The notes beneath the pieces were generated by a model that saw only the letters and a program-made list of their open reading frames with translations, was not told the origin of the DNA and ran no database searches. The position numbers were made by a program, and so were the translations under genes. From Lachnospiraceae bacterium (GTDB lineage: Bacteria > Bacillota > Clostridia > Lachnospirales > Lachnospiraceae), in contig JAAWNY010000011.1 in the NCBI GenBank assembly GCA_022799175.1, positions 1 through 60,272 of the forward strand: a DNA stretch of 60,272 bases, read 5' to 3'. Shown piece by piece: positions 15,913 to 25,691 of the stretch. Position 1 is the stretch's first letter, and each line of letters starts with the position of its first letter.

Positions 15913-18668
15913 ACGTTATCAATGATAAACGACTCGGGAGATTAAAAATACAGGTTGAAAAATTTGCATCAACTATTATGAATGACTATCTGAATAGTTG
16001 TCGCAGTACATGTAAAAACAAGGCATTATCTTATAAACATACCAAAAGCTTTTATGATTCTGTATGGGGGACAATAGAAATCAACGAAGGTGAAATATTG
16101 ATTTTGAATAGCCCTCTTCTGCAGCGATTGCGTCATATCAAACAATTGGGATTAGCCGATTTGTTATACAGCAGTGCCAATCATTCTCGTTTTTCACATA
16201 CTTTAGGCGTTTTGCAGACAGCAGATGCGATGACTGTTCAGATTGAGAAAGAGTTAAGGAAACAGCAGGTTTCCGTCAAACAAGATACCAAACAGTTGAT
16301 ACGCTTAGCCGCCATATTTCATGATTGTGGCCATATGTTTGCGAGCCATGCTTCTGAACAATTCTTTCAAAGAAACAGAGAATATCCTTTCCATGGTATG
16401 ATAAGGGATGTCCGCAGATGTTTCAGACTGAATCTGGGAATTAAAGAACCAGCACTTTCGGAAATTATTTCTATATTATTTGTAAACTCTCCGGCAGTGA
16501 GGGATTTGTTGGATTGTTTAGAAAAGGGATTGGACAGTTTTGATTTTTCCATTGTAAATCGAGACATCATAATCGAGAAAATATGTTGTTTTATTATGGG
16601 ATTCCCTTATTCGGAGGATTTGATTCCCTACTCACAAGTGATTTGTGGCCGTATTGATTCGGATAAGCTAGATTATCTGAAACGTGATTCTCACTCGACG
16701 GGAGTTCCGGTTGCCGTCGATATGTCCAGAGTATTTCAAAAGCTTCGCGTAGTTCCTTCGAAAAAAGGCCGGACTATGTTGGCTGTCGGCGGAGGCGGAC
16801 AAGGAGCAGCTTATAAAATAGCAATTGCGCCTGCGGCTATTAATACGGTTGACCAACTGATTATTTCCCGATTTATGATGTTTGAGAATATTTATTATCA
16901 TCAAAAAACCTTGACGGCAGAAGAAATGCTCCGATATGCGCTTTTAAAAATCAGCATTTCCACAGAAGGGATTTTTGATGATTTTTATAAAATTCTCCTT
17001 TTGACAGACGATATTGTCATCCATAATAATTTTAGTAAATCCGTCCAGTCAATTGTTGGCAGTTTTAAAATAAAAGATTGTCAGGAATTTGAAAAAGGAT
17101 GCGATATCCTTGCTGATTTATATAACAGGCGTTTATTTAAGCGCTGTGTGGCTTTTTCAGAGCGTAATTTAACAAAAGTGATACAAAAAGAAAAAGAATT
17201 TTATGCAAGGGTGATATCGGGAAGCATCATCGAAGAACAAAAATATTTTATGGATTTAGTAATGGGAGAGATTAAGACAATAAAAAGATTACTGGATCCT
17301 ATGCAATTTAGTTTTGACCAAAAAACAGACGCTCTTTTGTTGCTATCTCCGGATGTATCCGTATCTCTTGAAAGTAATATTGCAATTGCAGATAAGACCA
17401 ATAAAGATCGGGATGCTGTTTTTGAATCGGATAAATGGTTGCAGAGCAGAGCGTCTCAAAAGACACATTATCTAGTGTCATATCCGGAGGATCGCTATAT
17501 TGTTTATATAGCGGTGGAGATGGTCTTATTAAGAGATTATGGAGTTTTGATTAACGATACTTTGATATATTCCGAGGAAGATGACAGATATATCATCCAC
17601 ATTAAAAAGTTTTTAAATGAGATGGGATATTTCAATAAATATTATGTTCTTATGCCAGATTCCTTGATGTTATCTTTCGAAAATAGGATGATGTCTTTAA
17701 TCGATAAATGGAAGACATATGAGATTTATGATATAAGTACGGGACTTGGTCGTAGTTTGGATATCACTTATTTGATGACTCATATCAAGCAGTTTATGCA
17801 ATTTTCGGAAGAGCTGGGTGATTTTGGTGTTTTTTTAGGCGGATATCTAGATATGCTAGAAGAGGTCAAGATAATTTCCAAGCCCATTATAGCAAAAGCA
17901 TTATTGAGTAATTTCAAAATTATCCAAAAGAGTGAAAATTGTGAGTTTAGCAATCTGAAAATCAGTAACATTGGAGGGGTTCAGGATAGCAGCGCTATTG
18001 TTTCCTACCATGTTAATATGATTAATGCCTGTTTAAAGACATCGTTAAAGACGAAATCACTGGAGGAAATTTTAATAAATGCGAAACCTGGTGAGGTAAT
18101 TGTATTTTTAGAAGATGCTTTTTGCTCGGGCAGGCAAATTTTGTCAATTTTTGAGACTTATATGGGTGTGCCGATGGAAGAACGTCAGACACAAGAAGAA
18201 CATGTAAAAGAACTGTCCGATGAAGGGAAGCAAAAGCTGAAAGCATGTCGTCTATATTTTTCCTTTATCATGTATGAAAAAGGAAACGAGCCATTTTTCA
18301 GAGACAGGATGCGCGCATTAGGACTTGAACATGTAGAAATTGTTGCGGCGGAAACATTTCCCGAAGGGTATTTCAAGGTATTGGAAGGATTCGATGAGAG
18401 TGACATACAAAAAAGAACATTAGTGAAACGGTATCTGGAAAAGGCCGGTGAAAGACTGATCGCATGGAAAGCAACAGGACAAGATGGAAAACGTAAAAAA
18501 GGGTGGGACGACAGGCGTATGGAGCAGAGCCAGTTGGGATATAATGATTCTCAACAGCTGGTTGCATTTAGCTGGAATACCCCTACATATACCATGACCC
18601 CTCTTTGGATGAGGGTAGATACCTTGGATTTCCAATGGGTTCCTCTATTTCCCAGGATTGATAAATAA
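15897..18668 (+). CDS. HD-domain phosphohydrolase (dNTPase/SAMHD1-YwfO-like) fused to a phosphoribosyltransferase-like domain
   Basis: 923 aa. Residues about 55-330 form an HD domain: HSRFSHTLGVLQ (about 96), FHDCGHMF (about 141) and RIDSDKLDYLKRDSHSTG (about 251), the full H...HD...D set in the SAMHD1/YwfO style ('DxDxxDYLxRDxxxTG'). A helical middle region of unknown function follows. Near residue 730 EVIVFLEDAFCSGRQ matches the PRPP-binding loop of phosphoribosyltransferases (hydrophobic strand, E/D-D, then small-Ser/Thr-Gly). The start overlaps the previous gene by 16 nt and has AGGAG 6 nt upstream. Codon use is more AT-rich than in the housekeeping genes. xseB starts 25 nt after the stop. 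HD-dNTPases and PRTase-like domains both occur in phage-defence contexts, but the role here is inferred. Confidence 0.8.
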   Translation: MGRVLDVINDKRLGRLKIQVEKFASTIMNDYLNSCRSTCKNKALSYKHTKSFYDSVWGTIEINEGEILILNSPLLQRLRHIKQLGLADLLYSSANHSRFSHTLGVLQTADAMTVQIEKELRKQQVSVKQDTKQLIRLAAIFHDCGHMFASHASEQFFQRNREYPFHGMIRDVRRCFRLNLGIKEPALSEIISILFVNSPAVRDLLDCLEKGLDSFDFSIVNRDIIIEKICCFIMGFPYSEDLIPYSQVICGRIDSDKLDYLKRDSHSTGVPVAVDMSRVFQKLRVVPSKKGRTMLAVGGGGQGAAYKIAIAPAAINTVDQLIISRFMMFENIYYHQKTLTAEEMLRYALLKISISTEGIFDDFYKILLLTDDIVIHNNFSKSVQSIVGSFKIKDCQEFEKGCDILADLYNRRLFKRCVAFSERNLTKVIQKEKEFYARVISGSIIEEQKYFMDLVMGEIKTIKRLLDPMQFSFDQKTDALLLLSPDVSVSLESNIAIADKTNKDRDAVFESDKWLQSRASQKTHYLVSYPEDRYIVYIAVEMVLLRDYGVLINDTLIYSEEDDRYIIHIKKFLNEMGYFNKYYVLMPDSLMLSFENRMMSLIDKWKTYEIYDISTGLGRSLDITYLMTHIKQFMQFSEELGDFGVFLGGYLDMLEEVKIISKPIIAKALLSNFKIIQKSENCEFSNLKISNIGGVQDSSAIVSYHVNMINACLKTSLKTKSLEEILINAKPGEVIVFLEDAFCSGRQILSIFETYMGVPMEERQTQEEHVKELSDEGKQKLKACRLYFSFIMYEKGNEPFFRDRMRALGLEHVEIVAAETFPEGYFKVLEGFDESDIQKRTLVKRYLEKAGERLIAWKATGQDGKRKKGWDDRRMEQSQLGYNDSQQLVAFSWNTPTYTMTPLWMRVDTLDFQWVPLFPRIDK

Positions 18669-18693
18669 GGAGTAGCAAGACAGGAGAAAACAG

Positions 18694-18903
18694 ATGGAAA
18701 AGGAAAAGTCGATAGAGCAGACCTTTGCAGAATTGGATCAGATTCTGGCAAAGCTGGAGGATGCGGATACCTCTCTGGAGGATTCCTTCACGTATTATGA
18801 GGCGGGGATGAAACTGGTGCGATCTTGTGGAAAGAAGATTGATAAGGTGGAAAAACAGCTGATTGTGCTGCAAGGAGGCGCAGAGGAAGATGGAGAAACT
18901 TGA
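18694..18903 (+). CDS. xseB: Exodeoxyribonuclease VII small subunit
   Basis: 69 aa, typical length. It has the family pattern EQTFAELDQILAKLEDADT then SLEDSFTYYEAGMKLVRSC; helical hairpin proteins of this family wrap XseA. The ribosome-binding site GGAG lies at about 18684. It overlaps ispA by 14 nt. It follows the HD-PRTase gene with only 25 nt between, so it appears to be transcribed from the promoter of that unit or from one inside it, rather than with xseA. Confidence 0.95.
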   Translation: MEKEKSIEQTFAELDQILAKLEDADTSLEDSFTYYEAGMKLVRSCGKKIDKVEKQLIVLQGGAEEDGET

Positions 18904-19795
18904 AAGAGCGGATTTGAGAGAGTTGCTGAAGCAGAGAACTCGGGAAGTGGAGGCAGTCATTGAGCGGTATCTTCCGGAGGAGGAGGGATACCAGCGGACA
19001 ATTTTTGAGGCGATGAATTACAGTGTACGAGCCGGAGGCAAACGGCTGCGACCGATGCTGATGCAGGAGACATATCGGCTGTTTGGCGGCTGTGGGCAGG
19101 AGATCGAGCCTTTTATGGCGGCGATTGAAATGATTCATACCTCTTCTCTGATTCATGACGATCTTCCTTGTATGGACAATGACGAGCTGCGTCGGGGCGT
19201 GCCTACCACCTGGGTGAAATATGGTTATGATATGGCGGTACTGGCGGGGGACGGACTGCTGATCTATGCGGTTGAGACGGCAGTGAAGGCATGCAAAATG
19301 GAGGCAGATCCGGCGGCAGTAGCAAAAGCGATTGGAATCCTGGCCGGAAAGACCGGGATTTATGGCATGATTGGCGGGCAAGTGGTGGACGTGCAACTGA
19401 CGAATCAACCAATTCCGAGAGAAAAGCTGGATTTCATCTATCGTTTGAAGACAGGAGCTTTGTTAGAGGCTTCCATGATGATTGGCGCTTTATTGGGCGG
19501 TGCAGGTGAAAAGGATCGGAAGAAAGTCGGGGAGATAGCTTCTCTTATTGGTGTGGCATTTCAGATTCAGGATGATATCTTGGATGTGACGGCTACTACA
19601 GAAGAGCTTGGCAAGCCGGTACGGAGTGACGAGAAGAATCAGAAGACCACCTATGTGACACTGGAGGGGGTCGAGAAAGCACGCCGGGATGTGAAAGAGT
19701 TTTCCGATCGGGCGATTGCCTTGTTGCATGAGCTTCCGGGAGAGAATCCGTTCTTGGAAGAACTGATTCGGATGCTGATTACAAGAAATAAGTAA
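18890..19795 (+). CDS. ispA: Polyprenyl (farnesyl/geranyl) diphosphate synthase
   Basis: 301 aa. Both Asp-rich Mg-binding motifs are present: HDDLPCMDNDELRRG (about residue 84) and QIQDDILDVT (about 226), plus GGKRLRPML. It condenses IPP with allylic diphosphates to give farnesyl diphosphate for undecaprenyl and quinone-type lipids. Start 18890 (MEKLERADL) is chosen because AAGGAGG lies about 11 nt upstream and family proteins start here; a longer frame at 18863 lies inside xseB. The order xseB-ispA-dxs is standard in Firmicutes. Confidence 0.95.
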   Translation: MEKLERADLRELLKQRTREVEAVIERYLPEEEGYQRTIFEAMNYSVRAGGKRLRPMLMQETYRLFGGCGQEIEPFMAAIEMIHTSSLIHDDLPCMDNDELRRGVPTTWVKYGYDMAVLAGDGLLIYAVETAVKACKMEADPAAVAKAIGILAGKTGIYGMIGGQVVDVQLTNQPIPREKLDFIYRLKTGALLEASMMIGALLGGAGEKDRKKVGEIASLIGVAFQIQDDILDVTATTEELGKPVRSDEKNQKTTYVTLEGVEKARRDVKEFSDRAIALLHELPGENPFLEELIRMLITRNK

Positions 19796-19809
19796 AAGGG
19801 GCGACAGGG

Positions 19810-21687
19810 ATGCTATTGGAACAGATAAGAGAACCCCAGGATATCCAGGGGATGAATGCAGAGGAATTGAAAGAGCTGGCAGAGGAGATCCGGCAGTTCC
19901 TGATCGAAAAGATCAGTGTAACTGGGGGACATCTGGCATCCAATTTGGGTGTGGTGGAGCTGACAATTGCTCTTTATCTGGCATTTGATCTGCCGCAGGA
20001 TAAGGTGATTTGGGATGTGGGACATCAGTCTTATACGCACAAGATTTTGAGCGGACGGCGGGAGATGTTTGACGAGTTGCGCCAGTACGGGGGAATGAGC
20101 GGCTTTCCTAAGCGAAAAGAGAGTCCTTATGATGCTTTTGACACCGGACATAGTTCCACTTCGATTTCTGCGGGCTTGGGGATCGCACAGGGAAGAGATC
20201 TTTTGGGAGAAGATTATGCGGTGGTCTCGGTGATCGGAGACGGCGCTCTGACGGGCGGAATGGCTTATGAGGCTCTGAATAATGCAGCTCGGATGAAAAA
20301 GAATTTTATCATTATTTTAAATGACAATAATATGTCCATATCAGAAAACGTCGGCGGAATGTCCAGATACTTAAATGGTATTCGTTCTGGAGCAGGATAT
20401 AACCGGCTGAAAAAGGACGTGACGGCTACTTTGTTGCGGATTCCTGTGTTTGGGGAGAGCCTGGTAGACAAAATTAGCCGTACCAAGAACAGCATTAAGC
20501 AGCTCGTGATTCCGGGAATGTTGTTTGAGAATATGGGGATTACTTATTTAGGTCCTGTGGACGGTCATGATGTGCGGGGGATGACAAAGCTTTTTCGGGA
20601 GGCAAGACGGTTAGATCATGCGGTCCTGGTGCATGTAAACACCAAAAAAGGCAAGGGATATGCGCCGGCGGAAAAAAATCCTTCCCGATTTCATGGGGTG
20701 GAACCTTTTGATCCGGCTACGGGAAAGCCAAGAAAGAAGAAGATTTATCCTGGTTATACAGATGTATTTTCCAAGAAATTGTGTCAATTGGCGAAGGAGA
20801 ATCCAAGACTGGTGGCGATCACGGCTGCTATGCCAGATGGGACTGGGCTGAAATCCTTTTCCAGGCAATATCCAGAGCGTTTTTTTGATGTAGGGATTGC
20901 GGAACCGCATGCGGTGACTTCGGCAGCCGGGATGGCGGCGGCCGGCTTAAAGCCGGTGGTGGCAGTGTATTCCTCTTTTTTACAGCGTGGCTATGATCAG
21001 ATTCTTCATGATGTCTGTATTCAGAATTTGCCGGTGGTATTTGCATTAGATCGGGCGGGATTGGTGGGAAGTGATGGAGAGACACATCAGGGGATTTTTG
21101 ATTTGTCTTATCTGACTTCGATTCCCAACATGACGGTGTTAGCGCCCAAAAACTTGTGGGAACTGCGGCAGGAGTTGGATTTTGCCGTCAATCATTTTGA
21201 CGGGCCAGTAGCGATCCGTTATCCGCGGGGACAGGCATACCGGGGATTGAGGGAATTTGCTGTTCCTGTGGAGTATGGGAAGGGTGAGATGCTTTTTAGA
21301 GGACAGGAAATTGCTCTTTTGGCAGTAGGAAGCATGGTCAGCACGGCGGAGCATGTGCGGGATAAGCTGAAGGAGGAGGGAATTTGCTGTACCTTGGCCA
21401 ACGGCAGATTTATCAAGCCAGTGGATTCGGAGCTGGTGAAGGAGCTGGCAAATACACACAAGCTGATTGTCACGCTGGAGGAAAATGTACTGCAGGGTGG
21501 ATTCGGGCTGCAGGTGACGGCGATAATTCATGAATACGCTCCGCAAGTGAAGGTATTGAATATTGCGCTTCCGGATGCGTATGTGGAGCATGGGAATGTG
21601 TCGCTTTTGCGGGAGAGCCTGGGGATAGACAGTGATTCGGTGATTCAAAAGATGAGAGAGTTTTATCCGGAGAGATTCAAAAAGTGA
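19810..21687 (+). CDS. dxs: 1-deoxy-D-xylulose-5-phosphate synthase
   Basis: 625 aa, normal length. Thiamin-diphosphate motif GDGALTGGMAYEALNNA with NDNNMSIS (about 138-185), the N-terminal GHQSYTHKILSGR and the transketolase pyrimidine domain DVGIAEPHAVTSAAGMA, then DRAGLVGSDGETHQG. First step of the MEP isoprenoid pathway: pyruvate plus glyceraldehyde 3-phosphate give DXP. It feeds the product of the adjacent ispA. Ribosome-binding site in AAGGGGCGACAGGG; 14 nt after ispA. Confidence 0.97.
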   Translation: MLLEQIREPQDIQGMNAEELKELAEEIRQFLIEKISVTGGHLASNLGVVELTIALYLAFDLPQDKVIWDVGHQSYTHKILSGRREMFDELRQYGGMSGFPKRKESPYDAFDTGHSSTSISAGLGIAQGRDLLGEDYAVVSVIGDGALTGGMAYEALNNAARMKKNFIIILNDNNMSISENVGGMSRYLNGIRSGAGYNRLKKDVTATLLRIPVFGESLVDKISRTKNSIKQLVIPGMLFENMGITYLGPVDGHDVRGMTKLFREARRLDHAVLVHVNTKKGKGYAPAEKNPSRFHGVEPFDPATGKPRKKKIYPGYTDVFSKKLCQLAKENPRLVAITAAMPDGTGLKSFSRQYPERFFDVGIAEPHAVTSAAGMAAAGLKPVVAVYSSFLQRGYDQILHDVCIQNLPVVFALDRAGLVGSDGETHQGIFDLSYLTSIPNMTVLAPKNLWELRQELDFAVNHFDGPVAIRYPRGQAYRGLREFAVPVEYGKGEMLFRGQEIALLAVGSMVSTAEHVRDKLKEEGICCTLANGRFIKPVDSELVKELANTHKLIVTLEENVLQGGFGLQVTAIIHEYAPQVKVLNIALPDAYVEHGNVSLLRESLGIDSDSVIQKMREFYPERFKK

Positions 21688-21804
21688 GAAATCGGATTCG
21701 GTGGATCATGAAAAGAATCAAAGCCGGTGTCTGTCTGAACAGACCGCGAGGGGATTCTGGTATGGCGGTTGGCAGAATACAAGGAAAAATGGCAGAGGTG
21801 TGAA

Positions 21805-22629
21805 ATGAAAGAACAGAAGGAACGTCTGGATATTCTCTTGGTGAGCAAAAATTTGGCTCCCTCTCGGGAAAAGGCAAAGGCGATCATTATGTCAGGGATT
21901 GTCTATGTAAACGGGCAGAAAGAGGATAAGCCAGGGGCAGTTTTTGGAGCGTCAGCCTCTGTGGAAGTGCGAGGGATGACACTGAGATATGTGAGCCGGG
22001 GAGGATTGAAGCTGGAGAAGGCCATAGAATGTTTTGGGGTGTCATTGGCAGAGAAGATCTGTATGGATGTGGGTTCTTCTACCGGCGGCTTTACGGATTG
22101 TATGCTGCAAAATGGGGCGCAGAAGGTCTATGCCGTGGATGTGGGGCATGGACAGTTGGATTGGAAGCTGCGCAACGATGAGCGGGTAGTCTGTATGGAG
22201 AGGACGAATATTCGGTATGTAACGCCCGAAGATATCACGGATCGAATTCAGTTTTCCTCGATTGATGTCTCTTTTATCTCTCTGACAAAGGTTTTGGGGC
22301 CAGTACAGCGGTTGCTGACAGAGAATGGTCAGATTGTGGCTCTTATTAAGCCTCAATTTGAGGCAGGCCGGGAGAAAGTGGGGAAGAAGGGGGTTGTCCG
22401 GGAAAAAAGTACACATTTGGAAGTGATCGAAAAAGTGATTGCTTATGCACATAACTTGGAATTTGAAATTTTGAATCTGGATTATTCCCCGATTAAAGGA
22501 CCAGAAGGCAATATTGAATATCTGATATATTTGCAGAACCAAGGAGGTACGGGGAAAGTCGACAGGGAGTCGATAAAAGATACAGCAGATCCACAAACAG
22601 TGGTGGAGGAAGCGCACAACCGATTATAG
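21805..22629 (+). CDS. tlyA: TlyA-family rRNA 2'-O-methyltransferase / S4-domain protein
   Basis: 274 aa. An N-terminal S4 RNA-binding domain (RLDILLVSKNLAPSREKAK, with IVYVNGQ) is followed by an FtsJ-like SAM fold with DVGSSTGGFTDCMLQNGA and the Lys in ALIKPQFEA. Members methylate rRNA cytidine 2'-OH in mycobacteria; in Firmicutes this gene is often called hemolysin A/YqxC. Start 21805 gives the standard N-terminus; an in-frame ATG at 21769 would add 12 residues without a clear ribosome-binding site. The 117-nt gap after dxs shows no convincing promoter. Confidence 0.93.
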   Translation: MKEQKERLDILLVSKNLAPSREKAKAIIMSGIVYVNGQKEDKPGAVFGASASVEVRGMTLRYVSRGGLKLEKAIECFGVSLAEKICMDVGSSTGGFTDCMLQNGAQKVYAVDVGHGQLDWKLRNDERVVCMERTNIRYVTPEDITDRIQFSSIDVSFISLTKVLGPVQRLLTENGQIVALIKPQFEAGREKVGKKGVVREKSTHLEVIEKVIAYAHNLEFEILNLDYSPIKGPEGNIEYLIYLQNQGGTGKVDRESIKDTADPQTVVEEAHNRL

Positions 22630-22672
22630 ACAGTCGTTCAGACAACCAAAATGGTTACGACAGGAGATATCA

Positions 22673-23554
22673 ATGAAACATTTTTATCTGATTGCCAATC
22701 CCTCGAAACAGGGCACCAGACAGGCGGCAGAGCAGATTACAGATTATCTGCGTGCCCGGGGAGCATTTTGTGAGGGTCATGCTCAAAAAATGCGCCGGGA
22801 AGCGGCAGTCTATGGTTATACGGACAAGAGTTGGGTTCCGCCCCAGACCCAGTGTGTGATTACTTTGGGTGGGGATGGTACTTTGATTCAGGCAGCAAGA
22901 GATCTGGTGGAGTTACAGATTCCGCTGATCGGTGTGAATATGGGGAACTTGGGATATCTGACCCAAGTGGCTCAGGGAGAGGGTCTGACTCCCATGCTGG
23001 ATGCCTTATTGGAGGATCGTTTTCGGCTGGAGAGACGAATGATGTTGGCGGGAACGGTGCGTAAGCAAGAGAAGACAAGGGGCGATAACTCAGTGACAGG
23101 CTGGGAGATGGGGATTGCCCTCAACGATATTGTCCTTACCCGTAAAGATGTGATGCAGGTGCTGAAATTTCAGGTTTATGTCAATGGAGAGCTGCTGACC
23201 GAGTATACGGCAGATGGTATGATCGTGTCAACGCCCACAGGCTCCACAGCATATAATCTTTCGGCAGGCGGACCGATTGTGACGCCGGGAGCAGAACTGA
23301 TTGTGTTGACGCCGGTATGTCCTCACTCGATTCATTCACGGAGCATCATCCTTTCTCATCGAGATACGGTAGGGATCCGGGTATTGGAGAATGCAGGACA
23401 GAAACAAATGGCAGTATTTGACGGAGATCAGGTGATGAATCTAGGGGCTGGAGAGGAGCTGGAGATTCGGGAATCGGATAGCTACACAACGCTGATTCAG
23501 CTGAAGGACGTCCCATTTTTGGAGAATATCCGGAAAAAGCTGACACGGGTTTAA
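22673..23554 (+). CDS. nadK: NAD kinase
   Basis: 293 aa. It has the GGDGT motif (VITLGGDGTLIQAARDL, about 64), NMGNLGYLTQ and the DGMIVSTPTGSTAYNLSAGGPIV region cut here for brevity. It phosphorylates NAD to NADP. Ribosome-binding site ACAGGAGATATCA. Standard position between tlyA and argR. Confidence 0.96.
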   Translation: MKHFYLIANPSKQGTRQAAEQITDYLRARGAFCEGHAQKMRREAAVYGYTDKSWVPPQTQCVITLGGDGTLIQAARDLVELQIPLIGVNMGNLGYLTQVAQGEGLTPMLDALLEDRFRLERRMMLAGTVRKQEKTRGDNSVTGWEMGIALNDIVLTRKDVMQVLKFQVYVNGELLTEYTADGMIVSTPTGSTAYNLSAGGPIVTPGAELIVLTPVCPHSIHSRSIILSHRDTVGIRVLENAGQKQMAVFDGDQVMNLGAGEELEIRESDSYTTLIQLKDVPFLENIRKKLTRV

Positions 23555-23568
23555 GGGGAGACAGACAA

Positions 23569-24018
23569 ATGAAGTTGGAACGACACAGTAAGATTGTGGA
23601 ATTGATTGGAAAATACGAGATTGAGACGCAGGAAGAACTGGCGGACCGCCTGAAAGAAGCGGGCTTTCGAGTGACGCAGGCTACCGTTTCTCGGGACATC
23701 CGGGAGTTGAAGCTGACGAAAGTACAGGGGGAAAATGGCAGACAACATTATGTGGTGATGCAAAACCAAAGTTCATTCAGCGATAAATATATCCGGATTT
23801 TGCGGGATGGTTATCTGTCTATGGATATGGCACAGAATATTTTGGTGATTAAGACGGTGTCTGGTATGGCAATGGCAGTGGCGGCGGCTTTGGATGCCAT
23901 ACATTTTTATGAGATTGTAGGCTGCATTGCTGGGGATGACACGATTATGTGCGCCGTAAGAAGTGTGGATGATACGATTGTAGTGATGGATAAGATTCGC
24001 AAGCTGGTGACAGAATAG
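23569..24018 (+). CDS. argR: Arginine repressor ArgR/AhrC
   Basis: 149 aa. The N-terminal winged helix has RHSKIVELIGKYEIETQEEL and VTQATVSRDIRELKL. The C-terminal oligomerisation domain binds arginine (GCIAGDDTIMCAVRS). It represses arginine biosynthesis and activates catabolism, and also serves as a resolution accessory protein in some bacteria. It lies 14 nt after nadK and 8 nt before recN, as usual in this operon. Confidence 0.96.
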   Translation: MKLERHSKIVELIGKYEIETQEELADRLKEAGFRVTQATVSRDIRELKLTKVQGENGRQHYVVMQNQSSFSDKYIRILRDGYLSMDMAQNILVIKTVSGMAMAVAAALDAIHFYEIVGCIAGDDTIMCAVRSVDDTIVVMDKIRKLVTE

Positions 24019-24026
24019 GAGGAGAT

Positions 24027-25691
24027 ATGCTGTTAGAGTTGCATGTAAAAAATCTGGCGCTGATCGAGCAGGCGGATGTGGAATTTGGCGATGGACTGAA
24101 TATTCTTACTGGGGAGACAGGCGCTGGCAAATCGATCATCATTGGTTCTGTCAGCCTTGCCTTGGGGCAGAAAGCTGCCAGAGATATTATCCGCAGCGGT
24201 GCAGAGTATGCTTATGTGGAGCTGATATTTTCCATCAATGAGGAGCGCAGGCAAGAACTAAAGAAGCTGGAAGTATTTCCGGATGAAGACGGTCTTCTAA
24301 TTATTACCCGCAAGATTATGCCGGCCAGGAGTATCAGCAAGATTAACGATGAAACAGTGACTGTGGCACGACTGCGGCAGGTCACAGGGCTTCTTATGGA
24401 TATTCATGGTCAGCATGAGCATCAGTCTCTCCTGCATATATCCAAACATCTGGAGATTCTGGATACCTTTGCAAAATCCCGTACAGAATTGCTGAAAGCT
24501 GAGATTGGAGAGGTTTACCGGCAGTATAAGGCGTTACAGGCGCTTTTAGAAGAAGCGGAAGGCGATGAGGAAAGCCGCAGGCGGGAATCTGATTTTTTGC
24601 AGTTCGAGATAGGGGAGATTGAAGAGGCGGAGCTGAAAGCAGGAGAAGAAGAGAGATTGACTGAACAGTATCGAAAATATGTCAATAGCCAGAAGATTCT
24701 CGAGAGCTTATCTGTGGCGTATCAGGCGGTGGAGAGTGACAGCCTGGGGCAGGCCATTCATCAGGTCAATGAGGTGGCGGCTTATGATGAGGAATTGAGA
24801 GGGATCCGAGATCAGTTATATGATGCAGAGGCGATTTTGAGTGATGTCCACCATGCAATTGGAACTTATCTAGATAACATAAGTTTTGACGAGGAGGAGC
24901 TGGCCCAGATACAGCAGCGCTTGGATCAGATTCATAATTTACAGGCTAAGTATGGAAATACGATAGAGCGTATAGAACAAGTATTAGAAGAAAAAAAGGC
25001 ACGGTTAGAAAAACTGAAAAATTTTGATGAATATCGTAAAAAAAACGAGAAAGAATATCAACAGCTGACGGAAAAACTGGAAAAGTTGTGCGGGAAGCTG
25101 TCAAAGGAGCGAAAGGTAGCGGCCAAAGGATTGACGGAACAGATTCACAAAGGATTGGTAGATCTGAATTTCTTGGATGTGGAATTTGCAATGGAGTTTC
25201 GGCGGCTGAAACATTATACAGCACTGGGATACGATGAGGCGGAATTTGTGATTTCCACGAATCCGGGGGAGCCAAAGCGTTCTCTGGGTATGGTGGCTTC
25301 CGGTGGTGAGCTGTCTCGGATTATGTTGGCGATCAAGACTGTGCTGGCAGACAGCGATGAGATTCCCACTCTGATTTTTGATGAGATTGACACGGGCATT
25401 AGCGGCAGAACAGCTCAGAAAGTATCGGAGCAACTTGCTGTCATTTCCCGAAGCCATCAGGTTATCTGCATCACGCATTTGCCTCAGATTGCCGCCATGG
25501 CAGACTGCCATTTTGAGATCGCTAAGTCAGCAACCGGAGGCAAGACTACAACTAGGATCCGCAAGCTGGATACAGAGGATATGGTGGAAGAGCTGGCCCG
25601 GTTACTGGGGGGAGCCAGGATTACGGATGCCGTGCGTCAAAATGCCAGAGAGATGAAGGCTTTGGCCGAAAATCCCAGGGATATTTGCTAA
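24027..25691 (+). CDS. recN: DNA repair ATPase RecN
   Basis: 554 aa SMC-like protein. Walker A is ILTGETGAGKSIII (about 29-42). A coiled-coil arm spans about 160-380. The signature motif is SGGELSRIMLAIK, followed by Walker B PTLIFDEIDTGISG, and the D-loop region leads to ICITHLPQIAAMAD. Acts early in double-strand break repair. Start ATG follows GGAGGAGATATGC. It is followed by a hairpin that may partly terminate the operon before spoIVB. Confidence 0.96.
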   Translation: MLLELHVKNLALIEQADVEFGDGLNILTGETGAGKSIIIGSVSLALGQKAARDIIRSGAEYAYVELIFSINEERRQELKKLEVFPDEDGLLIITRKIMPARSISKINDETVTVARLRQVTGLLMDIHGQHEHQSLLHISKHLEILDTFAKSRTELLKAEIGEVYRQYKALQALLEEAEGDEESRRRESDFLQFEIGEIEEAELKAGEEERLTEQYRKYVNSQKILESLSVAYQAVESDSLGQAIHQVNEVAAYDEELRGIRDQLYDAEAILSDVHHAIGTYLDNISFDEEELAQIQQRLDQIHNLQAKYGNTIERIEQVLEEKKARLEKLKNFDEYRKKNEKEYQQLTEKLEKLCGKLSKERKVAAKGLTEQIHKGLVDLNFLDVEFAMEFRRLKHYTALGYDEAEFVISTNPGEPKRSLGMVASGGELSRIMLAIKTVLADSDEIPTLIFDEIDTGISGRTAQKVSEQLAVISRSHQVICITHLPQIAAMADCHFEIAKSATGGKTTTRIRKLDTEDMVEELARLLGGARITDAVRQNAREMKALAENPRDIC

